A stretch of DNA of 64,000 nt from Facklamia languida CCUG 37842 (GCF_000245795.1 NZ_JH601133.1:1133387-1197386); one strand, 5' to 3'; positions 24,732 through 33,830 are shown, numbered from the stretch's first letter. Notes: generated from the sequence alone by a model not told the origin. Numbers and translations are program-made.

Positions 24732-26138
24732 ATGAGAAAGAATCAGTATCCAACGGAGGTTCTGGATGTCGAGGTGACGCATCTCAATCATAAGGGTTAT
24801 GGCGTAGCGCGGTATGTGCACGCACCAGACCGGGGATCTAACGGGCGTGGCTTGAACTTACTGATCTTTAATACCGTGCCGGGGGATAAGGTGCGGGTGA
24901 GCGTTGAGAATGCTAAGGGGCGACGGAAGGCCCATGTTTATTATGATGAACTGTTGGAGCCCAGCCCTAAGCGGAATCTGACGATTGCCAATTCTATCGC
25001 TAATTCTGGCGGCACGCCCCTGTTATTTATGAAATATGAGGACCAATTGACCTTCAAGGAGCACTTGATTAAGAAGCAATTTAAGAAGCACGATCTCGAC
25101 CTGGCTGACAAGATGCGACCGATTATTGGTATGGATGATCCTTGGCGGTATCGTAATAAGATGGAGCTGACCTTCGGCAAAGACGGGGCCTTAGGAATGC
25201 ATGAGATCGGCAATTACAAGAAAGTGATTGACCTGGAAGATTCTTATATAGCCCCTGAAATTCTGGTTGCGATTAAGAAAGTGGTCTCAACTTGGCAGCA
25301 AGACCACCACTTATCCTCCTATGATAAAGATGCCCGTCAAGGTCTGCTCAAAAATTTAATGATGCGGTATTCCCATGCTAGTCAAGAAGTAATGGTTGTC
25401 TTGGTCGCAAATGGCCGCCTAGCAGACTATCAGCCAGTGGCCCAAGACCTAGTGAATCGATTGACGCAAGCATTCCGAAAGATCCAATCGATAATCTGGT
25501 TGGAAAAGCCAGCCATGTATGGTCAAGCACAAGAAGAATGGCCACGCTTAATTTATGGAAGTGATTATATCAATGACTCTCTTAATGGCTACCATTATCA
25601 GCTCAAGTACAACACCTTCTTCCAAGCCAGTTCTCGTCAAGCTGAACGAATGGTACAATGTGCCTTAGAGCTGGCTGAGGTCAATGACCAGATGCGTGTT
25701 GTGGATCTTTTCTGCGGAATCGGCACCTTCTCTTTGCCCTTTGCAGCCAAAGTCAAAGAATTAGTCGGCATCGAAATCGTTGAAGCTTCGATCCAGTCCG
25801 CCCGAGGGAATGCTTGTGAAGCTGGACTTACCAATACCTCCTTTAGAGTCGGTGATGCCTATGAAGGCCTTGAACAGCTAAAAGCAGAATGGCCAAGCTG
25901 TGACCTTCTCCTGCTCAACCCTCCACGGGGAGGGGGCGGGCGCAAATTAGTCAAAAGTATCGCTCGCTTTGGAGCCGAGCGGATGGTCTACATCTCATGT
26001 AACCCCGTCACCTTAGCCGAAGACCTAAAATGGTTCGCAGAACAAGGCTACCAGGTCCAAACCATCCAACCCATTGACCAATTTCCCCATACCTTGCATG
26101 TTGAGTGTGTGGTATTAATGTCAAGAAAAGATAAATAA
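24732..26138 (+). CDS. rlmD: 23S rRNA (uracil-5-)-methyltransferase RlmD/RlmCD
   Basis: 468 residues. An N-terminal TRAM RNA-binding domain (DVEVTHLNHKGYGVARYV) is followed by the central region (WRYRNKMELTFGKDGALGMH) and the SAM-binding Rossmann fold (RVVDLFCGIGTFSLPFA, about residue 323). The catalytic Cys lies in YISCNPVTLAEDL (about 423). The usual DPPR is NPPRGGG here. It methylates U747 and/or U1939 in 23S rRNA. AGGGTG precedes the ATG. Its 3' end, H-V-E-C-V-V-L-M-S-R-K-D-K, is the parent form of the many att-like repeats found downstream in the island. Confidence 0.95.
   Translation: MRKNQYPTEVLDVEVTHLNHKGYGVARYVHAPDRGSNGRGLNLLIFNTVPGDKVRVSVENAKGRRKAHVYYDELLEPSPKRNLTIANSIANSGGTPLLFMKYEDQLTFKEHLIKKQFKKHDLDLADKMRPIIGMDDPWRYRNKMELTFGKDGALGMHEIGNYKKVIDLEDSYIAPEILVAIKKVVSTWQQDHHLSSYDKDARQGLLKNLMMRYSHASQEVMVVLVANGRLADYQPVAQDLVNRLTQAFRKIQSIIWLEKPAMYGQAQEEWPRLIYGSDYINDSLNGYHYQLKYNTFFQASSRQAERMVQCALELAEVNDQMRVVDLFCGIGTFSLPFAAKVKELVGIEIVEASIQSARGNACEAGLTNTSFRVGDAYEGLEQLKAEWPSCDLLLLNPPRGGGGRKLVKSIARFGAERMVYISCNPVTLAEDLKWFAEQGYQVQTIQPIDQFPHTLHVECVVLMSRKDK
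26097..26138 (+). repeat. rlmD 3'-end repeat R0 (native copy)
   Basis: Encodes H-V-E-C-V-V-L-M-S-R-K-D-K and the stop. It is the intact reference for the repeats listed below and the likely target of element insertion. Confidence 0.85.
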
Positions 26139-26406
26139 GGGCCAAAAAGTGGCGTATTTCCGGGCTTTTTGCGAGGTAAGTGCTATCAGAGCATCCTTGC
26201 GAAAAGCTCGGTTTTCTTATATGGAAACATATCTACTAAACGAATTTGCCGAGACTCGAAAAATGGGTGGTAGGGTTTAGGCTGCGGATTAGATATCAGA
26301 GGTTGTGGCAGTGATTTAGATAACAGTGACGACCGCAGTTCAAGCTGCTCGATACTATGGGGCAGACTTGGCAGTGGAATAGATAACATAGATTGGAGGA
26401 ATCATT
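26139..26406. other. Left end of the accessory island, no gene
   Basis: Sequence between rlmD and a truncated methyltransferase start. No supported frame; a TTGGAGGAATCATT ribosome binding site near its end belongs to the fragment that follows. Confidence 0.4.
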
Positions 26407-26534
26407 ATGACAGATGAATTATTATATGCAAACCAGTGGAATTCAAGCACACAATATTTCTACGAAAAGGGATATTATTCGTGGGGGGTGGATAAATTGA
26501 TATCATACAAAACAGTAGTAGAAATAGGATGCTG
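26407..26534 (+). pseudogene. Methyltransferase N-terminal fragment
   Basis: A good ribosome binding site (TTGGAGGAATC) and ATG start 42 residues, including YFYEKGYYSWGVDKL and VVEIGC, the beginning of a SAM-binding motif I (V-x-E-I-G-C-G). At about 26533 the sequence changes abruptly to an unrelated minus-strand element, so the rest is lost. The long frame running on to 26886 is an artefact of this junction. Confidence 0.6.
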
Positions 26535-26620
26535 TGCGAGCCAGTTTGCTGCATCGTTAATAGCAGCGGCAGCATTTCTCAGCTCTTCGATGGTCATAGA
26601 CATATCGCTCATTTTTGACA
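26533..26620 (-). pseudogene. 5' fragment of a Tn1549-type accessory gene
   Basis: Minus-strand start MSKMSDMSMTIEELRNAAAA continuing INDAANWLAQ, then cut at the junction with the methyltransferase fragment. Proteins starting M-T-I/L-E-E-L-R-x-A-A-x-A-I-N are found in Tn1549-like conjugative transposons of Clostridia. Confidence 0.5.
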
Positions 26621-26766
26621 TTTACTGTTTCTCCTTCCTCGGATTGTCTATGTGCGGCGATGATTCTGAGAGTCCTCGCTATTCTTGCGGATATATGACT
26701 GATTGCAGTGAGAGTAGCAATCACTTCTGCGTCAGTGTCGCTTCTGTTGTGAAAAGTCTGATTCAC
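26557..26766 (-). CDS. Small conserved protein of a Tn1549-like element
   Basis: 69 residues from a GTG behind GAGGTG: MNQTFHNRSDTDAEVIATLT, then AISHISARIARTLRII and a terminal KNERYVYDHRRAEKCCRCY. I recognise this as a small gene that recurs in Tn1549/CTn-type elements, next to a sigma-factor-like gene. Its function is unknown. Its end overlaps the truncated frame at 26533-26620, as in intact elements. Confidence 0.55.
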   Translation of the reverse strand: MNQTFHNRSDTDAEVIATLTAISHISARIARTLRIIAAHRQSEEGETVNVKNERYVYDHRRAEKCCRCY

Positions 26767-26910
26767 GATGTTCACCTCGCTTTCTGTAGGTCGCTTTGTT
26801 TCGACTTACACTACTCAATGGAGGTGAGATGGCCGTTTGGCCGAAAAAATATAAAAACTTTTTTGAAAAGAAAAGTCGTCCCATGAAGAATTAGAGGACG
26901 ACCATTCATA

Positions 26911-27005
26911 TTAGATGTAGTCCTTAAGCTCGGAGCGGAGCTTCTGGAACAGCTTGTCCCTGTGATATACGAATGTATTGCGAGAGAGGCCCATATCCTT
27001 GCCAC
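26911..27005 (-). pseudogene. Sigma-70-like regulator, C-terminal fragment
   Basis: About 31 codons reading GKDMGLSRNTFVYHRDKLFQ and KLRSELKDYI stop: a region-4-type helix-turn-helix as in the sigma-like proteins of conjugative transposons. The N-terminal part is replaced at 27005 by an unrelated RhuM fragment. Confidence 0.55.
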
Positions 27006-27163
27006 AATTCGTTCCAGCGCAGCAGAATACTTAACCTATGTTGCCTCTGTTAGTGATCAACAGGATAGTATTGAGATGCGCTATGAGGATGAGAATATAT
27101 GGCTGACACAGAAGATGATGACCACAATGTATGATGTGGATGTTCGTACAATCAATTTTAAAA
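27006..27163 (+). pseudogene. RhuM-family protein fragment
   Basis: Plus-strand codons SAAEYLTYVASVSDQQDSIE and MRYEDENIWLTQKMMTTMYD, then VDVRTIN. This is the N-terminal region of RhuM/virulence-type proteins common on genomic islands. It ends in AT-rich sequence without the rest of the gene. Confidence 0.65.
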
Positions 27164-27275
27164 GGTATCTTTTAAATTTTTTATGCGATTTAAATGCACT
27201 AAAAAACTCAGAGTAAATTTCAAAGATTATCTATTTACCTATCAAAATCTATTTAAAAAAATAATTGATTAGATT

Positions 27276-27329
27276 TTTACTTAATATTTACATAAAATTT
27301 ACATAAAATTAATATTGCTTTGCCATAAT
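27276..27329 (+). promoter_or_regulatory. PhoP-type box and promoter of the secreted phosphatase
   Basis: Four hexamers at strict 11-base spacing: TTTACT (27276), TTTACA (27287), TTTACA (27298), TTAATA (27309), separated by five-base spacers. A -10-like CATAAT lies at 27324-27329. This is the layout of Firmicute PhoP boxes (direct TTAACA-like repeats), which activate genes under phosphate starvation. It directly precedes a secreted purple acid phosphatase gene, which makes the reading coherent. Confidence 0.7.
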
Positions 27330-27371
27330 TAAAGTGCGTAAAGCATATTGATATTTTTAGGAGGAGTAAAA

Positions 27372-29273
27372 TTGCTTAAATCTAAGGTTAGTAAATTAGT
27401 TGTATCGTTACTTGCTGCTACTCAAATATTAGCTCCAATGGCTGCCTATGCAGAAGATATGGAACTTTTAGCTGAGAAACCAGCTGTTGCTGAAGTTAAG
27501 TCAAATGATGTTCCTAACCGTGTCATTACATCTATTAAAAATGACCCATCAACTTCAATGGCCTTTAGCTGGTTCACTACTTCGAAATTTGATGATGCTA
27601 AAGTATTAGTTTCAAAATCTGAAGATATGAGCGAACCGATGGAATTCACTGCGGAAGCGACAGAAGTAACTAATCGCTATTTAGAACGTGATGAAAATGG
27701 CTTCTTAATCTTTGCTGACGTTGCTTATGATGAAGAAGGAAATATTGAAAAAGATGAAAATGGCGAACCAAAAATTAATGGTTACTTCACCGATGAAAAT
27801 CAAACTGGACCAGAATGGACTTCAGGTGACAAAAAAGGTCAAGCAGGGCTTGTTGATGTTGTTGAATATGCTTATAAAGCAGAAGCTACCGATTTAGAAC
27901 CGGGCACAACTTATTACTACCAATTGGGTTCAGCTTCAGGCGAAATGTCCGAGGTTGGAAAATTCAAAACAGCTGGCAAAGCGGATGAATCATTTACTTT
28001 TATTCAATATACCGATACCCAAAATGCGTACTGGAACGAAAACGTTCGTAACGAAGCAACATTTGCTGCTGATACTATTGCTCGCGCCGTTGCAGAAGTG
28101 GGTACTGATAATGTAGATTTCATTTTACATACCGGTGACTTTGTTGAAACAGCTGAAGTAGAAGACGAGTGGGTAGACCTGATGGAACAATCAAAAGCTA
28201 CTCATTTAAATTACGCCTTCGTTTCAGCTTCTGGTAACCACGATGAATACACAATGAAACAGTTTGGTGAATACCCTGATCCAGATATTACTCAATTTAA
28301 TGAGCATGTTAATGTGAACGCAGCTAATGATGCGATTAGTGGCGGTTCATACTACTCATTTGATTACAATGGTGTTCATTTTACAGTATTAAACTCGAAT
28401 GATAATAAAGCAGACGATACAGACAATCCCGATGAAAAAGCTTTTGGTAAAGCTCAATTAGAATGGGCTCGTAAAGATATTGAAGAAGCACGTGCAAATG
28501 GTGCCAAATGGGTAATTTTAGCTTATCATAAACCTATCTTCTCTAAGTCGTATCATTCACTTCAAGATAGTGATGTTCAAGCCGTTCGTGAAGAATTCAT
28601 GCAACAAATTGATGAATTGGATGTTGATTTAGCTTTACAAGGACATGACCATGTATTATCAGCAACCTATCCATTAAATTTTGTACCAACTGAAGAAAAC
28701 TTCTCGAATGGTGTCATCGCTGATGCTGAAACAATCGAAAAAGATGGCGTTGACTACTATGTAGATCCTAAAGCAACAGTTTTTGTATTACCTAATACTG
28801 GTGGTACTAAAGCATATGATGATATTTACTCTAAAGGTGTAGACCATGTTCATAAAGTTCGTCCGGCTTTAGATTGGATGACCACCGAAGATGTTGATTA
28901 TTATAATAGCTTATTCGCATTCGGTAACCAACCACAACAAACGGAAGCTTTTGCTGAGTCTCACTCTAACTGGCGTGATAGCTCTGTGCAAAACTTCGCA
29001 ACCTATACTGTTGAAGGGAATTCATTACACGTTAAAATTTATCAAGTTTCTGGTGATATTTTAGCTGGTGAAGAACGTAAAGTAGAATTAGTTTACGAAT
29101 TCGGTATCACGAAAGATGCAGCAGAAAACACTGAAGAAGAGACAACTGAATCAAATAAACAAGAAGCTTCTGCTGAAGAATCAGCTGAATCAAAAGAAGA
29201 TGAAACTTCTGCTGAAGATTCAACTGAGTCCAAAAAGGAAGAATCAACTACAGAGGAAACATCTGCCCAATAA
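27372..29273 (+). CDS. Secreted purple acid phosphatase-like metallophosphoesterase
   Basis: 633 residues from a TTG start at 27372 behind TTAGGAGGAG. A signal peptide (VVSLLAATQILAPMAAYA-ED) is followed by an N-terminal fibronectin-like domain (PSTSMAFSWFTT ... GTTYYYQLGSASGEMSEVGK). The catalytic domain has the two-metal motifs QYTDTQ, HTGDFVE, SGNHDE, AYHKP and LQGHDHVL. The C-terminus is an acidic Glu/Thr/Ser tract with no LPXTG, so it is probably released. It would free phosphate from organic esters. The PhoP-type box upstream fits this. Codon usage is AT-rich, unlike the left block. Confidence 0.9.
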   Translation: MLKSKVSKLVVSLLAATQILAPMAAYAEDMELLAEKPAVAEVKSNDVPNRVITSIKNDPSTSMAFSWFTTSKFDDAKVLVSKSEDMSEPMEFTAEATEVTNRYLERDENGFLIFADVAYDEEGNIEKDENGEPKINGYFTDENQTGPEWTSGDKKGQAGLVDVVEYAYKAEATDLEPGTTYYYQLGSASGEMSEVGKFKTAGKADESFTFIQYTDTQNAYWNENVRNEATFAADTIARAVAEVGTDNVDFILHTGDFVETAEVEDEWVDLMEQSKATHLNYAFVSASGNHDEYTMKQFGEYPDPDITQFNEHVNVNAANDAISGGSYYSFDYNGVHFTVLNSNDNKADDTDNPDEKAFGKAQLEWARKDIEEARANGAKWVILAYHKPIFSKSYHSLQDSDVQAVREEFMQQIDELDVDLALQGHDHVLSATYPLNFVPTEENFSNGVIADAETIEKDGVDYYVDPKATVFVLPNTGGTKAYDDIYSKGVDHVHKVRPALDWMTTEDVDYYNSLFAFGNQPQQTEAFAESHSNWRDSSVQNFATYTVEGNSLHVKIYQVSGDILAGEERKVELVYEFGITKDAAENTEEETTESNKQEASAEESAESKEDETSAEDSTESKKEESTTEETSAQ

Positions 29274-29504
29274 TCTTTCCTATCTATACTAGAAGTAAAA
29301 AGGACAAAAACTGGGCAAAAACTTTTCTTACTCTTTTGGATCCTATTTATTTAATTTATCGTACAACGGTTGAGTGGTAACAGAACGTGTCTTAATAACT
29401 AGTTGGATACCTACTGGACTGTGTGGGGTGGGCAGACGAAGCGAAAATCATCCGATTTTCTACTTCTTGTCCACTCCTTTGCTTTATATAGAGGAAGGAT
29501 TAAA

Positions 29505-30476
29505 ATGAAATTCGTAAATAAAATATTATGTGCGCTGTTTGTAATAATCGCAGTCTCACAAATAAATTCACTTTTAGTGGAAGCAGAAAACACCACGATT
29601 AACGCGTCCCAACAAATATCTTATACTGATGAGTCTAGACTAACTTATCAATCTGATGAAACTGAAATCACGTCACAAGCTCATGAAACTGAGCTTATTG
29701 CTCCAACTAGCACCACATTCCCTACTAACGAACAATGGGCCGAGTTAAGTTTAGAAGAAAAGGCTCATACAATTGTTTCAACGATTTATCTTAACGCTAA
29801 CACTGAAAATAGTATCACCGAAGAGCAAATTCAAGTACTATTAGGTGAACCAGATGAAGTGATTGAAATGAATGACCAAATCAAACAACATATTTTTACG
29901 CTTGAAGATGGCGGACAAAAAATTGTTTTGAGATTAGCTTATGATTTAGAAAAAATGACTTACTTTGAAGGGCTAGGTGAACAATCATTTGAATTAGACA
30001 CTCCACCCGTCACATTTGATAAATTTAATGAACTCGCATCTCTTTTAAGAGAAAATTATCAAGATAAACAACATACAAAAGTTGAAGTATTGGCAGACTA
30101 CTTGGAGTCACCAAAATCAGTCAGTTATATTTTTGATGTCATTGTCTATCAATTTCCCGGTGAAAACCATGATAAATATGCTGTGACAGTTAAAGGAAAC
30201 ATTATTACGGACATCAATTACTTATCGGGTGATCAAGCATCAATGAAGCAACCCATTGAACAAACAAAAAAACAATTGGACCGTTTGGCCCATGAAGCCG
30301 GACTCAATCACCAAGAAATTCTCAGCATTCTTGGCCAGCCTCATAGCATCAACTATGACTCAAAATCTGGCATCATCACCAATGCATGGTTTTCAACATC
30401 AGAAACATCGGCTGCTAAAGAAGTCTATTATTATTATGATTATAATGGCATCAGTATCGGTTTAGCTTATGAATAA
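29505..30476 (+). CDS. Exported protein with two BLIP/SmpA-like repeats
   Basis: 323 residues from the ATG at 29505 behind GAGGAAGG. A signal peptide (KILCALFVIIAVSQINSLLV) is followed by a Thr/Ser-rich linker and two similar segments: TEEQIQVLLGEPDEVIEMND and NHQEILSILGQPHSINYDSK. Each has the L-G-x-P motif typical of the SmpA/BLIP fold. No wall anchor is visible. It lies downstream of the phosphatase gene with 231 bases between, including a short hairpin (GAAAATC-ATCC-GATTTTC). Function unknown. Confidence 0.7.
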   Translation: MKFVNKILCALFVIIAVSQINSLLVEAENTTINASQQISYTDESRLTYQSDETEITSQAHETELIAPTSTTFPTNEQWAELSLEEKAHTIVSTIYLNANTENSITEEQIQVLLGEPDEVIEMNDQIKQHIFTLEDGGQKIVLRLAYDLEKMTYFEGLGEQSFELDTPPVTFDKFNELASLLRENYQDKQHTKVEVLADYLESPKSVSYIFDVIVYQFPGENHDKYAVTVKGNIITDINYLSGDQASMKQPIEQTKKQLDRLAHEAGLNHQEILSILGQPHSINYDSKSGIITNAWFSTSETSAAKEVYYYYDYNGISIGLAYE

Positions 30477-30667
30477 TGATGTCATAATTAATCTTGTTAG
30501 CAAAACATCCATCAGTACTATTTTTGCTACGAAAACAAAAAGTCTAGGGCATCAGAAGTTTCAGTATGTATAACATATGTTTGTCAACTCTAGATTATTG
30601 AAAATGAGTCTGGTTACGGTATATTAGAATTATATATGGTAGTATTGTAGAATCAGAGGTTATTACT

Positions 30668-31126
30668 ATGTTGATTTTGATAAACATGATATTTCTAAGT
30701 ATAATTATCTATAATTTGATTAAAAGAAGACAAAATATATTTAAAGCTAATATACCAAAAACATCTATTATAGCTGCTACATTATTACTACTTGTAGGAT
30801 TTATAATTTGGTATTTGAAAGATAAATCCGTTTTAGGATTTATTACTTCATTAAATGGAACAATCTATTTTTTATCTTATTTTTCTGCTATGGGAATTAA
30901 TGAAAAACACATTAATTCTTTTATGACAAATTCTATAGTCATCCTATCAGTTCCTTATAGTGAGATAAATAATATTATAGTAATGAAAGGACAGAAGAGT
31001 CTCAATTTAAAAATTAAAGCTCATGGTCATGAATTTTTGCAACAATATAATTTAGAATTAGAAAAAGAAATATTACAATTTATAAAAAGTCGTTTAGACC
31101 CGAATACTTTAACAATCAAAGAATAA
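30668..31126 (+). CDS. Membrane protein of unknown function
   Basis: 152 residues. Three hydrophobic segments occupy the first 80 residues (MLILINMIFLSIIIYNLI; IIAATLLLLVGFIIWYL; ITSLNGTIYFLSYFSAMG). A soluble tail with SVPYSEINNIIVMKGQKSLN follows, similar in layout to the protein at 1879-2343 but not in sequence. A strong terminator follows. AGGTTATTACT before the ATG is a weak site. Confidence 0.6.
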   Translation: MLILINMIFLSIIIYNLIKRRQNIFKANIPKTSIIAATLLLLVGFIIWYLKDKSVLGFITSLNGTIYFLSYFSAMGINEKHINSFMTNSIVILSVPYSEINNIIVMKGQKSLNLKIKAHGHEFLQQYNLELEKEILQFIKSRLDPNTLTIKE

Positions 31127-31228
31127 TAATTTTAATATAGTTAAATTCTAAATTAGATAATCTATTTTTATATTTGTCGAATAGTATCTAAGTATAGTGA
31201 ATTTATCAATTTTATATTTAAGAATATG

Positions 31229-31260
31229 CCCGTACTAGTATTTTGTACGGGTTATTTTTA
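31229..31260 (+). terminator. Rho-independent terminator
   Basis: CCCGTAC (31229-31235) pairs with GTACGGG (31245-31251), followed by TTATTTTTA. Confidence 0.85.
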
Positions 31261-31351
31261 TATCCATACATTTTAATGCCATTTTTATTTAGGTGTGTAA
31301 ACAGGTACTATAGTGATTTCAAAAACTCAAGCATTAAATTGTATCAAAGTA

Positions 31352-31448
31352 GTGATAGTCTTAGATCCGCCATATCCAACCGGTTGATCTCTTCCCGCAG
31401 ACGGTGCATGTGGAGACGGTAGTATTGATGTCACGGGTGGATAAGTAA
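31352..31448 (+). pseudogene. Foreign rlmD 3'-end remnant (repeat R1 at 31407-31448)
   Basis: GTG ATA GTC TTA GAT CCG CC gives V-I-V-L-D-P-P, the pre-catalytic motif of RlmD. After a deletion the frame resumes with IQPVDLFPQTVHVETVVLMS and R-V-D-K stop (31446-31448). The native gene ends IQPIDQFPHTLHVECVVLMS, R-K-D-K, so this piece is clearly homologous but comes from another species. It marks an insertion boundary. Confidence 0.85.
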
Positions 31449-31600
31449 GCGTGTAATATGATAAGTAAATAAAGGCTTTCCGTGATTTGAGATCTGGTTC
31501 TAAGCCGGAAGGATAATCACGGATTTTTGCTTTGAGGGAAGTTATCCAAGATTGGTGAAATTAAAAAGTCATCTGCCAATACGGTTATGGAGTTGGTGAA

Positions 31601-31942
31601 TTGACAAGATTGCTATTATTTATAGAGAAGAATTTTTATTACGTTGCTTCAAAGTATTGTAGCCATCACAATCCACTCGATTTTCCGATTTATGATAGCT
31701 ACGTCGATGAGGTGCTTTGCTATTTAAGAAATGGTGATAACTTCTCAGATTTCCAAGATGGTGATTTGAAAGACTATGTTAAATTAAAAGGTATACTGAT
31801 TGATTTCCGTGCCTTCTATGACTTGGATAAATTTAGCCTGAATCAAATCGACCAGTATGTTTGGCTGCTCAGGAAGGATTGCTTCCCGAGGAACTACGGA
31901 AAGAAAAAGAGAGGAGACAAGTATTTTGTCTATAATCGATAA
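31601..31942 (+). CDS. Probable C-terminal part of an uncharacterised protein
   Basis: 113 residues with MTRLLLFIEKNFYYVASKYC, then HHNPLDFPIYDSYVDEVLCY and a basic tail (FPRNYGKKKRGDKYF). The open frame starts at a TTG with no good ribosome binding site. The sequence reads like the second half of a larger domain, so it is probably a 5'-truncated gene. It is 15 bases upstream of the nucleotidyltransferase. I do not recognise the family. Confidence 0.45.
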   Translation: MTRLLLFIEKNFYYVASKYCSHHNPLDFPIYDSYVDEVLCYLRNGDNFSDFQDGDLKDYVKLKGILIDFRAFYDLDKFSLNQIDQYVWLLRKDCFPRNYGKKKRGDKYFVYNR

Positions 31943-31957
31943 AAGGAGTGTATTCGT

Positions 31958-32827
31958 ATGGTAGATAATGTAATTCAAATAGTAACAGAGAAATTATCTT
32001 CTTTGCCTTGCATAGAAGGCATTGTATTAGGGGGCTCCCGTGCAAGAGGTACCCATACAGAGGATTCTGATATAGATATCGGAATCTATTACAAATCAGA
32101 ATCATTTGACATTACAGCGATTAATCAAATTGCTACAGAGTTGGATGATGAGAATAGAAATAACCTTGTTGTACCTCCCGGAGCGTGGGGTGATTGGATT
32201 AATGGCGGCGGATGGTTAGTTATAAATGGGTATCATGTTGACTTGATTTTACGTGATATAAAACGGGTGGAACAAATAATCAAAGATACGGAGCAAGGAA
32301 TTGTTACTACTAATTATCAGACGGGGCATCCCCATGGATATATAAGTGCTATGTATCGTGGAGAATTGGCGATCAGCAAGATACTATATACTAAGAATGA
32401 AAGCTTATGCGAATTAAAAAATCAGGCAGAAATTTACCCTGGTGCTCTAAAGAAGAACTTGATAAACTTTTTTATATTTGAAGCAGAGTTCTCTTTAATG
32501 TTTGTAAAAGTAAATGCGGGAGCAGAGGATAAATATTATATTGCAGGCCATGTTTTTCGTATTATTTCATGCTTAAATCAAGTACTATTTGCATGTAATA
32601 ATGCTTATTGCATTAACGAAAAGAAAGCTATAAAACTGATTGAAACCTTTGAATATAAACCTGAAAAATATGCTGAAAGGGTTAATCATATTTTTGAAGT
32701 ACTCGGTCTTTCACTTTTTGAATGCTACGATCTGACCGAGAAGCTTTATAAAGAAGTGAAAAAAATTGCAACGGAGATGAATAACTTTTTAAACGAGGGG
32801 AATTCAGATGAAAGAAAACAAATATGA
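31958..32827 (+). CDS. Nucleotidyltransferase of the aminoglycoside-resistance type
   Basis: 289 residues. The polymerase-beta-type motif GGSRARGTHTEDSDIDIG (about residues 23-40) carries the G-S-x-A-x-G and D-x-D signature of the MNT/ANT fold. The C-terminal half is helical (FFIFEAEFSLMFVKVNAGAE). It is not the classic AadE or ANT(9) sequence. Nearly identical nucleotidyltransferase-methyltransferase pairs are carried with aadE-sat4-aphA3 resistance clusters, as I recall from Enterococcus and Campylobacter. AAAAGGAG precedes the ATG. Activity on an aminoglycoside is not shown here. Confidence 0.8.
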   Translation: MVDNVIQIVTEKLSSLPCIEGIVLGGSRARGTHTEDSDIDIGIYYKSESFDITAINQIATELDDENRNNLVVPPGAWGDWINGGGWLVINGYHVDLILRDIKRVEQIIKDTEQGIVTTNYQTGHPHGYISAMYRGELAISKILYTKNESLCELKNQAEIYPGALKKNLINFFIFEAEFSLMFVKVNAGAEDKYYIAGHVFRIISCLNQVLFACNNAYCINEKKAIKLIETFEYKPEKYAERVNHIFEVLGLSLFECYDLTEKLYKEVKKIATEMNNFLNEGNSDERKQI

Positions 32828-33545
32828 TGATAATATATTTTTTCAAAAATACAGTCAAATGAGTCGATCACAGCAGGGACTAGCCGGTGCAGGAGAATGG
32901 GAAACATTGAGAAAGCTGCTGCCGGATTTTAAAGATAAGCTTGTGCTTGATTTAGGATGCGGCTATGGATGGCACTGTATTTATGCGATGGAACACGGAG
33001 CGTCTTCTGTTGTAGGTGTTGATATTTCTCATAAAATGCTCAAAGTAGCAAAAGAGAAAACGCATTTCTCACAGATTGAATATAGATGTTGTGCTATAGA
33101 AGATATAAGTTTTTCAGATGAGAGCTTTGATGTAATACTCAGTTCATTGGCATTTCATTATATAGAAGACTATGAGGATTTGATTAATAACTTGTATAAA
33201 ATGTTAAAACCAAATGGAGCACTTATTTTTACAGTTGAACATCCTATTTTTACTTCCTATGGAACACAGGACTGGCATTACAACGAAAAGGGAGAAATAC
33301 TGCATTTCCCGGTGGACAATTATTATTATGAGGGAAAACGGACAGCTGTATTTCTGGGAGAAAAAGTTACAAAATATCATAGAACATTGACCACATATTT
33401 AAATACACTGCTTTCAAAAGGTTTTATAATAAATCAGATTGAGGAACCACAGCCACCAGAAAACATGATGGATATTCCAGGGATGGAGGATGAAATGCGT
33501 CGTCCCATGATGTTGATTATATCTGCAAGAAAAGGATGCAAATAA
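32808..33545 (+). CDS. Class I SAM-dependent methyltransferase
   Basis: 245 residues, overlapping the nucleotidyltransferase gene by 20 bases and preceded by GAGGGG. SAM-binding motif I is LVLDLGCGYGWHCIYAMEHG, the second motif is VVGVDISHKM and the third is FDVILSSLAFHYIEDYEDLI (ubiE-like). The C-terminal part (EEPQPPENMMDIPGMEDEMR) matches methyltransferases found beside resistance genes. The overlap makes translational coupling likely. The target (small molecule or RNA) is unknown. Confidence 0.88.
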   Translation: MKENKYDDNIFFQKYSQMSRSQQGLAGAGEWETLRKLLPDFKDKLVLDLGCGYGWHCIYAMEHGASSVVGVDISHKMLKVAKEKTHFSQIEYRCCAIEDISFSDESFDVILSSLAFHYIEDYEDLINNLYKMLKPNGALIFTVEHPIFTSYGTQDWHYNEKGEILHFPVDNYYYEGKRTAVFLGEKVTKYHRTLTTYLNTLLSKGFIINQIEEPQPPENMMDIPGMEDEMRRPMMLIISARKGCK

Positions 33546-33573
33546 TATAGAAACAATATTTACCTGAGAATTA

Positions 33574-33762
33574 AAATGGAGTTATTAGAATTAATCATAG
33601 AGTGTCATAGAGATAACGAACGTCAAGGACCGGGCAGTGAAGATGCTACATTTCCTATTAGAATGAAAAAACTAAAATATTGGACATCGGCTGTGGAACT
33701 GGAGGTCAGACAATAACCCTTGCAAAAAACACAGCTTCTCAAATCACAGCTGTCGATATGTT
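33574..33762 (+). pseudogene. Second methyltransferase, frameshifted 5' fragment
   Basis: ATG at 33574 begins MELLELIIECHRDNERQGPG and continues SEDATF; after a frameshift near 33670 the sequence reads [20 protein letters not shown], motif I of another SAM methyltransferase, and stops being homologous after TAVDMFP at about 33762, where rlmD-tail-like sequence begins. Confidence 0.72.
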
Positions 33763-33830
33763 CCCACAAACGACAACCAATCTTGGATATGTTTCCATCT
33801 ACGAGCGTGAATATGTTCCCCATAACCTTA

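Noticed and set aside
26407..26886. 159-codon frame as a complete gene
   Set aside because: Only the first 42 codons look like a protein; the rest is read through opposite-strand conjugative-element genes.
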